Shown in pieces: positions 43,965 through 53,266 of a DNA stretch of 64,000 nucleotides. The notes under the pieces are model-generated. The model made no database searches, was not told the origin of the DNA, and saw nothing but the letters and a program-made list of their open reading frames with translations. The translations under genes and the position numbers were made by a program. Source of the DNA: Acidobacteriota bacterium (lineage in GTDB: Bacteria; Acidobacteriota; Terriglobia; Terriglobales; Acidobacteriaceae); NCBI GenBank assembly GCA_021846275.1, contig JAJZBZ010000003.1:248001-312000 (forward strand), given 5' to 3'. The stretch's first letter is position 1. Every line of letters starts with the position of its first letter.

Positions 43965-44302
43965 TGCGCAACTACGATCCGACGGACCTCGACAGCCAGC
44001 AGCGTGACGCACGCGATGCCAGGATGCGCAAGACAGCCGAGCTTGAGGTCGCAGCGCAGGATATTCGCTGGCTGATGGAGTCAAAGCGTGGACGGCGCAT
44101 CCTGTGGCGGATTCTCGAAACGGCTGGGCCATTCCGCAGCTCGTTCGATGCGAACGCGCTCAGGATGGCCTTCAACGAAGGACTGCGATACGCAGGCAAC
44201 AAACTTTTGACGGAAGTGATGACGCTATGCCCGGAACAATACACGGTCATGGTGAAGGAGAACACAGATGGAAACGACGGCAACGGCAAACCTACAAACT
44301 GA
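43964..44302 (+). CDS. Bbp19-like phage protein
   Basis: The 112-residue helical protein contains the conserved core of Bbp19-like proteins: IRWLMESKRGRRILWRIL, GPFRSSFDANALRMAFNEG and RYAGNKLLTEVM. The name comes from Bordetella phage BPP-1, where it lies between portal and capsid genes; its exact function is not settled. The gene overlaps its upstream neighbour by one base and the scaffold gene by 35 bp. Confidence 0.75.
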   Translation: MRNYDPTDLDSQQRDARDARMRKTAELEVAAQDIRWLMESKRGRRILWRILETAGPFRSSFDANALRMAFNEGLRYAGNKLLTEVMTLCPEQYTVMVKENTDGNDGNGKPTN

Positions 44303-44927
44303 CGCCAGTTCAGCCGACGCGGCGGCCATGCCAGCGGTGGATGCATCGGCATCCAGCGCAGCAGCCAGCACCCAGCAGCCAGTGACGGATCCAACGCCTG
44401 CGGCCGCAGCAACGGACGCAACGGTGGAGAGTCAAGGCACAGCGGCACCAGCAGCACCTGTTGCGCCCGAGAACTACTCGTTCAGCGCTCCGGAAGGCGT
44501 CACTTACGCTCCGGACGTGATCGAGACGTTCAGCGGCGCGGCGAAGGCAGCGGGGTTGACGCAGGATGCAGCGCAGAAAGTTCTCGACGCGATGGCGCCG
44601 GCCTTGGCCGCGCGCCAGGCGGAGCAGATAAAGTCGATCCACACAGAGTGGATGACCGCATCTTCCTCGGACAAGGAATTCGGCGGGGAACGCCTGGCCG
44701 AAAACCTTGCTGTCGCGAGAAAGGCGCTCGACACGTTCGGGACGCCGGAGTTGCGCAAGCTGCTGGACAATACCGGACTCGGAAACCATCCGGAGCAAAT
44801 CCGGATGCTGTACCGGATCGGAAAAGCGATCAGCGAGGATACATTCGTGGGCGGGAGGTCGGCGGCTGCTCCAAAGCCAGCCTCCGCCGCGAGCATCCTC
44901 TATGACAAAACTCCGCAGAAAGGATAA
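44268..44927 (+). CDS. Putative capsid scaffolding protein
   Basis: The 219-residue protein has an Ala/Thr/Pro-rich, disordered N-terminal 70 residues, then the segment ENYSFSAPEGVTYAPDVIETFSG and a helical body (LTQDAAQKVLDAMAPAL, PELRKLLDNTGLGNHPEQIRML). This matches scaffold-type proteins directly upstream of major capsid genes. It would assemble inside the prohead and leave before DNA packaging. AAGGAGA precedes the ATG. Confidence 0.8.
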   Translation: METTATANLQTDASSADAAAMPAVDASASSAAASTQQPVTDPTPAAAATDATVESQGTAAPAAPVAPENYSFSAPEGVTYAPDVIETFSGAAKAAGLTQDAAQKVLDAMAPALAARQAEQIKSIHTEWMTASSSDKEFGGERLAENLAVARKALDTFGTPELRKLLDNTGLGNHPEQIRMLYRIGKAISEDTFVGGRSAAAPKPASAASILYDKTPQKG

Positions 44928-44930
44928 GAA

Positions 44931-45971
44931 ATGCCCACACTGATCGATCTGGCAAAGTCCATGGACCCGCAGGGGAAGGTCGCGAAAGTCATTGAGCTTC
45001 TCAATCAGTCCAACGAGATCATCCAGTACCTCAACTTCATCGAAGGCAACCTACCCACAGGCCACAAGGGGGTGGTGCGAACCGGGCTTCCAGCCGTGAC
45101 CCTGCGACGCTTTTACCAAGGCGTCGCTCCGTCGCAGTCGGGTCGCGACACCATCGAAGACGTCTGCGCCATGCAGGAGGGTCGCAACGAGATTGACAAG
45201 GCCCTCGCTGACCTGAACGGCAACAGCGCAGCCTACAGGATGTCGGAAGCGCTGGCTTTTGTCGAGAGCATGAACCAGACATTCGCGCAGCAGATCATGT
45301 ACGGGAACACCTCCACGAACAAGGACGGAATTCTCGGCTTCACGCCACGTTATAACGCCATCGCCGGCGCCACGAACGGGCAAAACATCATCAACGCCGG
45401 AGGAACAGGGAACGCCTGCACCTCCGTCTGGCTCATCGTCACGGGAGAGAATACCGTCACCGGCATCTATCCCAAGGGAAGCGCTGCTGGCCTCCAGCAG
45501 ACCGACCTCGGAGAGATGGACGCGTTCGATTCCAACATGAACCGATACCGCGCGTACGGGGAGATCTGGCAGTGGCAATATGGGCTGCACGTGCGCGACT
45601 GGAGATACGCGGTCCGGATCGCAAACATCAGCGTCTCGGACCTCATCAACCAGACGAACACGCAGGCCAACACAGCGAGCACCTGGCTTCCGTATCTCAT
45701 GATCCGGGCGTTCGAGCGCATCCCGTCCATGGGCATGGGAACCCCCTTCTTCCTGGCCAATCGAACGGTCAAGGAGATGCTCGGCGTCGGCGCGGTGCAG
45801 AAGACGGTTTACGGCCTCACGATGGAGCAGGCCGGAAATCAGTTCGGCTCTCTCGGGCCAGGCAGCGTTGCGGGCACCGGCACAGGTATCCGGGGCGGCA
45901 CGGTGTCTTTCTTCAAAACCCCGGTCCTCACAATGGATCAGATTCTGTCGACCGAATCGGCGATCTCGTAA
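44931..45971 (+). CDS. Major capsid protein
   Basis: The 346-residue protein fits the HK97-fold capsid proteins of epsilon15/BPP-1-type phages: MPTLIDLAKSMDPQGKVAKV at the start, QSNEIIQYLNFIEGN, VCAMQEGRNEIDKALADLNG, YGNTSTNKDGILGFTPRYN and a C-terminus with SFFKTPVLTMDQIL. It directly follows the scaffold gene with an AAGGA site between. It is expected to form the icosahedral shell. Confidence 0.92.
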   Translation: MPTLIDLAKSMDPQGKVAKVIELLNQSNEIIQYLNFIEGNLPTGHKGVVRTGLPAVTLRRFYQGVAPSQSGRDTIEDVCAMQEGRNEIDKALADLNGNSAAYRMSEALAFVESMNQTFAQQIMYGNTSTNKDGILGFTPRYNAIAGATNGQNIINAGGTGNACTSVWLIVTGENTVTGIYPKGSAAGLQQTDLGEMDAFDSNMNRYRAYGEIWQWQYGLHVRDWRYAVRIANISVSDLINQTNTQANTASTWLPYLMIRAFERIPSMGMGTPFFLANRTVKEMLGVGAVQKTVYGLTMEQAGNQFGSLGPGSVAGTGTGIRGGTVSFFKTPVLTMDQILSTESAIS

Positions 45972-46030
45972 CCCACGCCCGGGTTTCCGGGCTAAACGCT
46001 GCGGCGATTGCGTCGCTGAAGGGATGAATC

Positions 46031-46471
46031 ATGGGAATGCTCGACTCTCAACTCGTGTTCTGCCAGGGCCAGGCGGTGACGGCCGTGGGGGACAACGGAA
46101 GCACCACGCAGTTCAACCTGGGAAACCCCAATCAGGGCGGCGCCGGTATGACCGGCGAAAACCTCTGGGTGCAGGCGATCTGTTCCGAAACAGCAACCTC
46201 CGCGGGGCTTGCGACCGTGCAGGCCGTCCTGCAATCGGCTCCGGACGATGCGACATGGACCGACGCGGTTCTCGGCGAAGCGATCCCGGTGGCACAATTG
46301 ACCGCCGGAACGGTCATGCTGGAGGTGCAGCCTCCGCCGGCGATGCAGCAGTATTGGCGCATCAGCTGGCGCGTGGCTGTTGCGGCGCTGACGGCGGGGA
46401 CGTTCGACGCCTTCGTTTCGAACACGCTCCAGCGCAACGTTCCTCGGCCTTCTGGCTTCACCGTCGAGTAG
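46031..46471 (+). CDS. Bbp16-like capsid cement protein
   Basis: The 146-residue beta-rich protein starts MGMLDSQLVFCQGQAVTAVG and has TGENLWVQAICSE and FDAFVSNTLQRNVPRPSGFTVE, matching the cement protein known as Bbp16 in Bordetella phage BPP-1, which sits at capsid joints and stabilises the shell. It follows the major capsid gene and is itself followed by a strong hairpin. Confidence 0.85.
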   Translation: MGMLDSQLVFCQGQAVTAVGDNGSTTQFNLGNPNQGGAGMTGENLWVQAICSETATSAGLATVQAVLQSAPDDATWTDAVLGEAIPVAQLTAGTVMLEVQPPPAMQQYWRISWRVAVAALTAGTFDAFVSNTLQRNVPRPSGFTVE

Positions 46472-46487
46472 CCGCGCAATAAACCCT

Positions 46488-46528
46488 CCGGGCCGCTGGA
46501 CGCTCTATCTGCCCGTCCAGCGGCCCGG
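46488..46528 (+). terminator. Perfect 15-bp hairpin after the capsid genes
   Basis: CCGGGCCGCTGGACG at 46488-46502 pairs perfectly with 46514-46528 around an 11-nt loop. The following sequence (AACAACTTTG) has only a short U stretch, so it may slow or partly stop transcription, or protect the 3' end of capsid mRNA. A terminator after the capsid genes is usual in T7-like phages. Confidence 0.65.
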
Positions 46529-46578
46529 AACAACTTTGACGCGTCTTCAGACGCAACACAAGAGAAGGGAGCCAGACA

Positions 46579-46755
46579 ATGCAAGTACGCGCGTTGCGTG
46601 ACTGCTTCATCGAGGGCGGTCACTACCGGAAGGCGGGAGAGGTGTTCGACTACAAGGGACCGAAAAACGAGAACCTTGAGTCGGTGAAAAAGATGCAGGC
46701 CGACAAACTCGAAGCGCAGGCTGAGGAAGAAGAAAAGGCCTCAGAGACGAAGTAG
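46579..46755 (+). CDS. 58-residue phage structural-block protein
   Basis: The frame starts at ATG 46579 with AAGGGAG upstream. The first half is beta-like (RALRDCFIEGGHYRKAGEVF) and the second half charged and helical, rich in Lys and Glu. A small gene at this place, between cement and gp11-like genes, is usual in related podoviruses. No function is known. Confidence 0.65.
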   Translation: MQVRALRDCFIEGGHYRKAGEVFDYKGPKNENLESVKKMQADKLEAQAEEEEKASETK

Positions 46756-46827
46756 TCCAGCTGCAGCAGGCCGACGGTGTGCGGGAGGGTCACGGACGCT
46801 CTCGCACTTCCGCGAGGATAAAAGCTG

Positions 46828-47565
46828 ATGAGTGAAGTTTCGATCTGCAATATGGCGCTGAGCCACCTGGGCGACATCGCGCAGGTGACGAGCATCGCGC
46901 CCCCGGATGGAACAATGCAGGCGCAGCTCTGCGCGAATTTTTACTGGTCCGCGCGCAACGCGCTGCTGGAAATGGCTGACTGGGGTTTCGCCACGCAGCG
47001 CCAACTGCTCGCGCAGGTGACGAACCCCACCGTGAATACGGTGACGCTTCCAGACGGGACGACGCAGACGAGCTGCGGCACCTGGCGATTTGCGTTTGGC
47101 GTCCCGAGCAATATGATCCGGGCGCTGGCTGTCATCCCTGCGCTCGCGGAAAGCGATACGGAAATGTGGTTTGGGCCGATCGTTCCGGAGTTTGGGTTCA
47201 ACCCTCCGTATCCGCAGGGCTATGTTCCCGTTCCCGGCCAACCCACCTACATGCCGCAGCCGTTCGCGATGGAGACGCTGCCGACGGGCCAGAAAATCCT
47301 GCTCACGAACTTGTGCGACCCGGTGCTTCGCTTTACCAGCCTGGTCGAGGACACGACGAAATTCAGCCCGCTTTTTACGGTCGCACTGAGCTATCTGCTG
47401 GCATCGATGATCGCCGGCCCGTTGATCAAAGGGGATGCGGGAGCCCAAATGGGGCAGCAGATGCTTCAGGCGCTCGAAGCTTATCTCTTGCGTGCATCCT
47501 CAAGCAACGCCAACCAGCAACGCGTGCCGATTACGCCAGCGGTGAGCTGGATGCGGGGTCGCTAA
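46828..47565 (+). CDS. Tail tubular protein A (gp11-like adaptor)
   Basis: The 245-residue protein begins SEVSICNMALSHLGDIAQV, a hallmark of podovirus gp11-like adaptor proteins that sit under the portal. ALLEMADWGFATQRQ and VALSYLLASMIAGPLI further support the family. GAGGA lies upstream of the ATG. The gp12-like gene begins immediately after its stop. Confidence 0.9.
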   Translation: MSEVSICNMALSHLGDIAQVTSIAPPDGTMQAQLCANFYWSARNALLEMADWGFATQRQLLAQVTNPTVNTVTLPDGTTQTSCGTWRFAFGVPSNMIRALAVIPALAESDTEMWFGPIVPEFGFNPPYPQGYVPVPGQPTYMPQPFAMETLPTGQKILLTNLCDPVLRFTSLVEDTTKFSPLFTVALSYLLASMIAGPLIKGDAGAQMGQQMLQALEAYLLRASSSNANQQRVPITPAVSWMRGR

Positions 47566-50361
47566 GTGCCGAATACGAGAACGTACTACCGAAGCTTCGC
47601 GGGCGGCGAGCTGTCGCCGGAAATGTTCGGGCGCATTGATGATGCGAAATATCAAACCGGAGCAGCCACACTCCGAAATTTCATCGTGACGCCGACGGGT
47701 GGCGCAAAGAATCGTGCCGGCTTCGCGTTTGTCAAGGCGACAAAAAACAACGGCCCAGCCCGGCTCATTTCGTTCACCTTCAGCCTCAACCAGACGCTTG
47801 CCGTCGAGCTGGGTCCAGGCTATGCACGCTTCCATACGAACGGCGAAACGCTGCTCTACTCTGCCACGCAGCCAGCCTTTGAACCGTCGTTGATGGTCTC
47901 CTACACCATCGCCAGCCCGGCGGTGTTCAGCGTCGCTGGGGTTGCGCCGCCGAGCGGGACGAGCGTCACAATGTGCGTTACCGGAACCCCGCCGCCCGGA
48001 TATTCGGCTGACTACCCGGCAGGGGTCGGCTACGGTCCCTACATTGTGCAAGGCACCGCATACGATAATGAATTCACGCTGATCGATCCGACGACCGGAG
48101 CGCCGGTGAACATAACTGCCGGACCGGAGTGGGCCGGGGCCGGCCTCGCTGTTCAGCCGGACTACCAGATCGGTGCTCTGGTGAGCTACAACGGCGCTGT
48201 CTATTACCGCTCTCAGGCGACGCCCAGCTATCTGCCAGCGGGGAACATCGACTCGGATCCGGAGAGCGATGGCTACTGGTACGTGCAGCCCACCGATCTG
48301 ACCTACGAAATTCCGACGCCATTTCAGGCTGCCGACCTGATGAGCATTCACTATGCGCAGAGCGCGGACGTGATGACGCTCGTCCATCCAAACTATCCGC
48401 CGCAGGAGCTGGCACGCCTCAGCGCGACGACCTGGACGATGACTCCATTTGTCTTCACGCCGCCGCTGGCCACGCCAACGAACGTCGCCGTCGCGGCTAC
48501 GCCGGGGTATCTGGCAAGCATTGCATCGGTGACAGACGGACCGTCTCCTCAAACGGGACAGGCGCTGATAACCACGGCGGCGAACCACACGCTGGCCATG
48601 GGAGACAGCGTCTATGTTCAGAACCTGACTTTTACGCCGACTTCCGGATCGGCACAGGTTCTGGATGGCTTTTATATGGTGTCCCTCGTTCCTGCGGACT
48701 CTTCCGGCAACCTGATCAACAACGAGCTGTATCTTTCGGATTACTCCGGGAACAGCCTGATGTTCAACACGAATGGAACCTATTCGAGCGGCGCGACGAT
48801 CCAGTATGGCACCCAGATATTCAATATCACGAACCCTTACGCGGTGCAGGCATTTGCCGCCGATGGCGTAACCGCGAGCGCGCTCAGCGCCTCAGTCTCC
48901 GTGCTGAATAACCTGGACGTCCCGGGCAGCTACAACACAATCTCCTGGGACGCAGTCGCCGGGGCAACCACCTACTACGTCTACAAGCAATTCAACGGCC
49001 TCTGGGGATTCATCGGAAGCACGCAGTCGACGACCTTCGTGGACGACAATATCGCGACCGACATGAGCATCACTCCGGGCACCGATTACGGCGTGTTCAA
49101 CGCTCCTGGAGACTACCCCTCCGGAGTCTGTTATTTTCAGCAGCGGAAATGCTTCGCCGGGACTCTCAACGCGCCAGATAACGTCTGGATGTCGAACTCC
49201 GGAACGGAGAGCCAATTCACCTACTCGATCCCGTCGCTCGCGACCGATGCGGTTGTCTTTCGCGTAGCGTCTCGGCTCGCGGACGTGATTCAGCACCTGA
49301 TGCCCATGATCGAGCTGATCCTGCTCACCAGTGAAAGCGAGTACGCGCTGCTATCGCAGACCGGCTCGGCGATCACCCCATCGTCGGTCGATGTGAATCC
49401 ACAGAGCTACATCGGATCGTCCAATGTGCAGCCGACGATCATCAACACCAGCATGGTCTACGCGGCCGCCCGCGGGGGACACGTGCGCGAGCTGGGATAC
49501 GCCTGGACCATCAACGGCTACATGACGAGTGACCTTTCCCTGCGCGCAGCTCATCTATTCGATACGCTGTCGATCATCGACCAGGCGTACTCGAAAGCGC
49601 CGTGGCCAATCGTGTGGTTCGTCTCGAGCAACGGCAATCTGCTGAGCTTCACGTACATCCCGGAGGAACAGATCGGTGCCTGGTGTCATCACGACACAGG
49701 CGAGGCGACAGGCGACACCTTCCAGTCCATCTGCTGCGTGGCTGAAGGACAGGAAGACGTGCTCTACGCGGTCATCACTCGCACGATCAACGGTCAGCAG
49801 GTCAATTACGTGGAGCGGCTCCAGTCGCGCTTCTTCACCGAACAGAACGACGCATTTTTCGTCGACTCAGGCATATCGCAGACGTTCCCAAATCCCGTGA
49901 CGCAAGTCAGCGGCCTTACGTGGCTGGAGGGGGCTACGGTGTCGGTCCTGGCGGATGGCGGCGTCCAGACGCAGAAAGTCGTCGCGAATGGAGCCATCAC
50001 GCTTGACTATCCGGCGAGCACGGTAACGATCGGCCTGCCTTATCTCAGCGACCTCCAGACGATGCCCGCCGTTCTCCAGCTCGACGGATTCGGACAAGGG
50101 CGCGCGAAGAACATCAACAACGCATGGCTGAAAGTTTTCCAGTCCAGCAGCATTCTCGTGGGGCCAAACGAAAACAGTCTGTCCACCGTGCCGCAGCGCA
50201 CGACCGAACCCTGGGGATCGCCTCCGGCTCTCCAGACGTCGGAGCTTCAGGTGCTCACCACTCCGACCTGGCAGCAGAACGGACAGGTCTTCGTTCGACA
50301 ACAAGACCCGCTTCCACTCGAAGTGGTCGGAATCACACTGGAGGCATCCATCGGTGGGTGA
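47566..50361 (+). CDS. Tail tubular protein B (gp12-like nozzle)
   Basis: The 931-residue protein starts at a GTG right after the previous stop. The N-terminus YYRSFAGGELSPEMFGRIDD and RNFIVTPTGGAKNRAGFAFV is the conserved opening of gp12-like nozzle proteins, which form the tail tip through which DNA passes. The rest is beta-rich, with Ig-like insertions around 430-500. The stop overlaps the start of the next gene by 8 bp. Confidence 0.9.
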   Translation: MPNTRTYYRSFAGGELSPEMFGRIDDAKYQTGAATLRNFIVTPTGGAKNRAGFAFVKATKNNGPARLISFTFSLNQTLAVELGPGYARFHTNGETLLYSATQPAFEPSLMVSYTIASPAVFSVAGVAPPSGTSVTMCVTGTPPPGYSADYPAGVGYGPYIVQGTAYDNEFTLIDPTTGAPVNITAGPEWAGAGLAVQPDYQIGALVSYNGAVYYRSQATPSYLPAGNIDSDPESDGYWYVQPTDLTYEIPTPFQAADLMSIHYAQSADVMTLVHPNYPPQELARLSATTWTMTPFVFTPPLATPTNVAVAATPGYLASIASVTDGPSPQTGQALITTAANHTLAMGDSVYVQNLTFTPTSGSAQVLDGFYMVSLVPADSSGNLINNELYLSDYSGNSLMFNTNGTYSSGATIQYGTQIFNITNPYAVQAFAADGVTASALSASVSVLNNLDVPGSYNTISWDAVAGATTYYVYKQFNGLWGFIGSTQSTTFVDDNIATDMSITPGTDYGVFNAPGDYPSGVCYFQQRKCFAGTLNAPDNVWMSNSGTESQFTYSIPSLATDAVVFRVASRLADVIQHLMPMIELILLTSESEYALLSQTGSAITPSSVDVNPQSYIGSSNVQPTIINTSMVYAAARGGHVRELGYAWTINGYMTSDLSLRAAHLFDTLSIIDQAYSKAPWPIVWFVSSNGNLLSFTYIPEEQIGAWCHHDTGEATGDTFQSICCVAEGQEDVLYAVITRTINGQQVNYVERLQSRFFTEQNDAFFVDSGISQTFPNPVTQVSGLTWLEGATVSVLADGGVQTQKVVANGAITLDYPASTVTIGLPYLSDLQTMPAVLQLDGFGQGRAKNINNAWLKVFQSSSILVGPNENSLSTVPQRTTEPWGSPPALQTSELQVLTTPTWQQNGQVFVRQQDPLPLEVVGITLEASIGG

Positions 50362-51106
50362 TAGCGCGCTCAATTTCTCCCCGTTTTACTCAACTCCGTA
50401 CAGCGGAACGGACCCCAATGATCCGTTCGCTAATACCACGCTTCTCACCGCGCCGCCCGGATCGTCCCCGGGCATCGGGAACATAGCGGCCTTTGGGAAA
50501 AGCGCACAAACGCTCGGGTTTGCGTCGTCTGTCTTGAGTGGTGTGGGGGGCGCGATCAACTCGTTCTACGCGGCCAAATCCGCGCAGTACCAGGATCGAT
50601 CGCAGGCCTCCAGCATGGCGTATCAAAGCTCCATGCAATCGCTGAGAGCGGCCCGGGATGAAATCAACGCGCAGGCCATTCTGGAAACCGGGAAAGCTCA
50701 GGTCGGCGCGTACACGATGCAGGCCGGGCAGCAGAAGGCACAGGCGACAGCGTCGATGGCTGCGCGGGGGATAGCTCTCGGAGTCGGCAGCGCAGCGAGC
50801 GTCTCCGCAAGCATGGACGTCGAAAAAGACCTCAACGTGCTCGCGATCAACTCGAACGCCGTACGCAGGGCCTGGGGATCACGCATGCAGGAAGCGGCCG
50901 CACAGGGGCAGAGCACCATCGACCGGAGCGAGGCCACAAATTTTCAAGCGTACGCAAGCGGTATTCATCCCGGACTGATGATGGGGAGCACCCTTCTTAC
51001 CGCTGCCGGGCGCACAGCCGGCCAGTGGAACATGAATCAGTGGCTGAAGCTGCAGATCGCCAATGGCCTACCACTGTCCCAGTTCGATTTTCCGGGAGGA
51101 CAATAA
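50354..51106 (+). CDS. Internal virion protein (ejection protein)
   Basis: The 250-residue protein, GTG start, has a glycine-rich N-terminus, a hydrophobic stretch (TLGFASSVLSGVGGAINSF) and a long Ala/Gln-rich helical region (about 75-185) as in small ejection proteins such as T7 gp14 or P22 gp7. It would leave the virion during infection to help form a DNA channel across the envelope. The identification rests on position and pattern. Confidence 0.72.
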   Translation: MGDSALNFSPFYSTPYSGTDPNDPFANTTLLTAPPGSSPGIGNIAAFGKSAQTLGFASSVLSGVGGAINSFYAAKSAQYQDRSQASSMAYQSSMQSLRAARDEINAQAILETGKAQVGAYTMQAGQQKAQATASMAARGIALGVGSAASVSASMDVEKDLNVLAINSNAVRRAWGSRMQEAAAQGQSTIDRSEATNFQAYASGIHPGLMMGSTLLTAAGRTAGQWNMNQWLKLQIANGLPLSQFDFPGGQ

Positions 51107-51107
51107 A

Positions 51108-53261
51108 ATGTCGATGATTCCACGCGTAGGCGTTCCAGGAGGAGTGCCGGACACTTTTGCCCCGGAATTCATCGAGAACGAGCTCCCGATGGCGGATGCG
51201 TCTTCCCCGGACGTTCAGCCGATGCGCAACCAGATGCCCGACGAATTAGGTGAATTTGCTAACGCCTTAGGAAATTTTGGGACTACTGCGATCCAAATTG
51301 GGAACACAATCGGGGACCGTGTCCAGGAGACGATGGACGACGCGGCTACGAAGGCGGCCGAAAATCAGTTCCTGCAGTCGAGCTTTCAGACGCTGGCCAC
51401 CTACAAGCAGACCCAGGGCATCAACGCTGTGCAGCAGTTCGAGCCAGCAGCGCAGGCGATCTCGAAAGCCAGAGATGATGCAGCGAAAACGTTGACTAAT
51501 CCGGTACAGCAGCGCATGTTCGGGCAGCTCTCGAACGAGCACCTTCTCACCTTCGGGCAGCAGATGGCCGATCACCAGGCGACGCAACAGGTCGAGTATG
51601 GCAAGGAGCAGTCGAATGCGCGGGCGGATCTGCAATTTGGCATGGCGCAGGCTGCGTATCTCCACGGTGACATGGCCGGCTATGCCAGGTATCGCGCGGC
51701 CGCGACCGCTGAGGCAGGCAACCTCGCGGGGCTGAACGGCCTGGCACCGGACTCGGACGCGGCACAGGCGATGCTCAACCAGAAACAGGGCCAGATGGTC
51801 CAGGGCATCGTGGCTGGGCTTCACGACAGAAACGCGATCGCGGAGGAAGAGCAGTTCTTTAACGATGAGTCAGGCAATCTCGATATGCGCACCCGCGAGA
51901 TGATCGGAAACATGGTCCATCAGGACGTGCGCCAGCGAGCGGCCATCACCGATGGCAAGAATGCCATCCTGGCCGCGAAGGGCCTCGGAGGCGGACCCGG
52001 AGACCTGCAGCCGCCGATTCCCGCAGCCACCATCACTACGACGGACGGAATCGACGGGATCGACATACATGCCGCGCCCGGAACCAACGTCCACGCGCCT
52101 GAAAGCGGCACCGTCAGCAAGGTCTGGACTGACCCGCAGCTTGGCAACTCCGCGCAGATATCGCTTCCGAATGGCTACACGGCCACCTTCAACGGACTTG
52201 CGGCGATCAATTACAAGGAAGGCCAGAAGATCACCCAGGGACAGGTGCTCGGCCAGACAGGAACGGACGACGCCGGGCAGGGCGTCATGCACTACGGCAT
52301 GACCGACGGCGATGGGGCTGCGATCGATCCGCGACAAGCGGCGAGCGCTCCGTTCGATCCACGGAGCTTCTCCAGCCCGAATGATGAGGAGGCGGCCGTC
52401 AACTGGATCAACAGCAACATCTCTGACCCGGAAGAGCAGCGGAGCGCGGAACGCTACGTGCGCGGCATCGCCAATATGAACCGGCAGATCGACAATCAGG
52501 AGCACAGCGCGGCGCTGAAACAGGCGACAGACTATTCCCTGCAAAACAACGGATCGCTTCAGGGACTCCCTGCGTCTGTGATGTCCCAGCTCACGCCGGA
52601 GGACGTCGACGGTTTCAATCAGCAGGCGAAAGCGAAAAACGACGTCAATCTGCTGGCAAGCTGGATCGAAAACCCGCAGAGCATGACTGTCGACGCCGTG
52701 CGCCAGGCGTATGCGCAGGGAAGGCTGAGCGACCAGGGATACCTGACGTCGCTCCGGCAGGCGCAGTCCCTGCAGGGCGGCGACACCAGCTCGACCGACC
52801 CGAACAAGGTGCGCGCCGTGACTGTCGACCACGATCAGCTCACGGACATACTCGCAGTGAACCAGCTCCCCAATCTTGCGGAGCCGAAGACGCCCGCGGA
52901 TAAGCTGGCACGCGTGGAGCTGGAGACGGCGGTCAAGCAGGAGATCGACGCGCAACAGCAGCAGGGAAACCGGACGCTGAGCTGGCAGGAAAAGGGCAAG
53001 ATTGCGCGGGACATGGTGATCGACAAGGTCTACACCAGCGGCATGTGGGGAACAAACAGCGGGCTGAAACCCGTGGCGACGCTGACACCCGAAGAGATGG
53101 ACAGGGCGACCGTCTGGATCGGCAATCAGAGCGTCCGGCTCAAGGATATTCCGCCGACGGCGACGGTGCGCGCCATGCAGGAACTCGACGCGGCCGGCGC
53201 GCCTACGACACAGGCGAACATCGCCGCCTGGTGGCTGAAGTCGGGACGGCCCAGCAAATGA
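51108..53261 (+). CDS. Internal virion protein with degenerate M23-type domain
   Basis: The 717-residue protein starts at ATG 51108 with GGGAGGA upstream. The first 290 residues are helical and Gln/Ala-rich. Residues about 300-405 have an M23/LytM-like fold (GIDIHAAPGTNVHAPESGTV, TFNGLAAINYKEGQ, MHYGMTDGDG). The first metal histidine of the HxGxD motif is replaced (isoleucine in its place), while the second HY is kept, so peptidoglycan hydrolysis is doubtful. The C-terminal part is helical. It is probably ejected with DNA. Confidence 0.75.
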   Translation: MSMIPRVGVPGGVPDTFAPEFIENELPMADASSPDVQPMRNQMPDELGEFANALGNFGTTAIQIGNTIGDRVQETMDDAATKAAENQFLQSSFQTLATYKQTQGINAVQQFEPAAQAISKARDDAAKTLTNPVQQRMFGQLSNEHLLTFGQQMADHQATQQVEYGKEQSNARADLQFGMAQAAYLHGDMAGYARYRAAATAEAGNLAGLNGLAPDSDAAQAMLNQKQGQMVQGIVAGLHDRNAIAEEEQFFNDESGNLDMRTREMIGNMVHQDVRQRAAITDGKNAILAAKGLGGGPGDLQPPIPAATITTTDGIDGIDIHAAPGTNVHAPESGTVSKVWTDPQLGNSAQISLPNGYTATFNGLAAINYKEGQKITQGQVLGQTGTDDAGQGVMHYGMTDGDGAAIDPRQAASAPFDPRSFSSPNDEEAAVNWINSNISDPEEQRSAERYVRGIANMNRQIDNQEHSAALKQATDYSLQNNGSLQGLPASVMSQLTPEDVDGFNQQAKAKNDVNLLASWIENPQSMTVDAVRQAYAQGRLSDQGYLTSLRQAQSLQGGDTSSTDPNKVRAVTVDHDQLTDILAVNQLPNLAEPKTPADKLARVELETAVKQEIDAQQQQGNRTLSWQEKGKIARDMVIDKVYTSGMWGTNSGLKPVATLTPEEMDRATVWIGNQSVRLKDIPPTATVRAMQELDAAGAPTTQANIAAWWLKSGRPSK

Positions 53262-53266
53262 CGACG

